Below are positions 5,534-5,737 of a stretch of DNA of 5,737 bases, one piece after another (position 1 is the first letter of the stretch; each line of letters begins with the position of its first letter). Location of the stretch: assembly GCA_037439705.1 (NCBI GenBank), contig JBBIVP010000140.1, positions 1-5,737 on the forward strand. Reading direction: 5' to 3'. The translations under genes were made by a program, and so were the position numbers. The notes under the pieces were generated by a model, which saw only the letters and a list, made by a program, of their open reading frames with translations, did no database searches and had not been told where the DNA came from. The DNA is from JBBIVP01 sp037439705 [NCBI: bacterium]. GTDB lineage: Bacteria > JBBIVP01.

Positions 5534-5737
5534 ATGGGAGATAAAAGCGAAATAGCAATAAGAATAGAGGGCATCTCAAAGAAATTTGGAGAGATTGAGG
5601 CGCTTAAAAACATTTCTTTTTTTGTTAAAAGGGGTGAATGTTTTGGTATTTTGGGACCAAATGGAGCGGGTAAAACAACGCTTCTCAACATACTTATGGG
5701 CTTTTCCATTCCGGACGGAGGGTTTTTTGAAATAAAC
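5534..5737 (+). CDS. ABC transporter ATP-binding protein (partial, 3' end outside window)
   Basis: The first 68 codons of an ABC ATPase run to the window edge. The start IAIRIEGISKKFG places an aromatic A-loop residue at Phe18, then come EALKNISFFVKRGECFGIL (22-40) and a perfect Walker A GPNGAGKT (41-48), followed by TLLNILMGFSIPDGG. This pattern is most like the CcmA/ABC-2 group (efflux or export of drugs, polysaccharides or lipids) rather than an amino-acid importer, but the Q-loop, signature and Walker B lie outside the window. The ATG is one nucleotide after the argF stop, so it is most likely co-transcribed with the arginine genes. AGGG about 7 nt upstream, inside the argF end, is a weak ribosome binding site. 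The substrate cannot be told. Confidence 0.93.
   Translation, partial: MGDKSEIAIRIEGISKKFGEIEALKNISFFVKRGECFGILGPNGAGKTTLLNILMGFSIPDGGFFEIN

Overview
The window is an ordinary-looking chromosomal segment of a diderm (Gram-negative-type) bacterium. Evidence for a diderm is a YidC with the large periplasmic P1 domain. DNA is AT-leaning, and Arg (AGA/AGG) and Ile (ATA) codon choice with Lys-rich proteins is reminiscent of thermophilic or deep-branching lineages. The truncated FG-GAP-type protein at the left edge, with its WP-x-F-x-HD-x-x-NTG tail, recalls proteins common in uncultivated candidate phyla (WOR-3/Hydrothermae-like). That placement is inference only. All genes read with the standard code, and TAA, TGA and TAG are all used as stops.

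Layout. Positions 1-171 (+) hold the 3' end of an FG-GAP/VCBS-like repeat protein. It converges on a compact minus-strand cluster read from 2472 down to 226: rpmH (L34, 2323-2472), rnpA (RNase P protein, 1987-2322), yidD (1785-1994) and yidC (226-1785). These four genes abut or overlap (0 nt gap, 8 nt overlap, 1 nt overlap) and form one transcription unit from a promoter just upstream of rpmH. A 118-bp divergent intergenic region (2473-2590) separates it from a plus-strand arginine operon: argB (2591-3430), argD (3449-4636) and argF (4633-5532). One nucleotide later begins an ABC-transporter ATPase (5534 to the window edge).

How the genes work together. The minus-strand cluster pairs translation and tRNA processing (L34, RNase P protein) with inner-membrane protein insertion (YidD, YidC). 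The classic partner dnaA is absent and its usual place is taken by argB. The plus-strand operon encodes three steps of ornithine/arginine synthesis: N-acetylglutamate kinase, acetylornithine aminotransferase and ornithine carbamoyltransferase. argC, argJ/argE, argG and argH are not in the window. ArgB carries the N-terminal helix and C-terminal signature associated with arginine feedback inhibition.

I found no mobile element, CRISPR array, tRNA/rRNA gene or defence system, and nothing that looks like a new multi-gene system. The most interesting signals are in the divergent intergenic region. argB seems to have an extended -10 promoter placed so that transcription would start at its ATG (a leaderless mRNA candidate), and an inverted repeat covers its -35. 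A second curiosity is the in-frame TAG|ATG junction of rpmH and rnpA.
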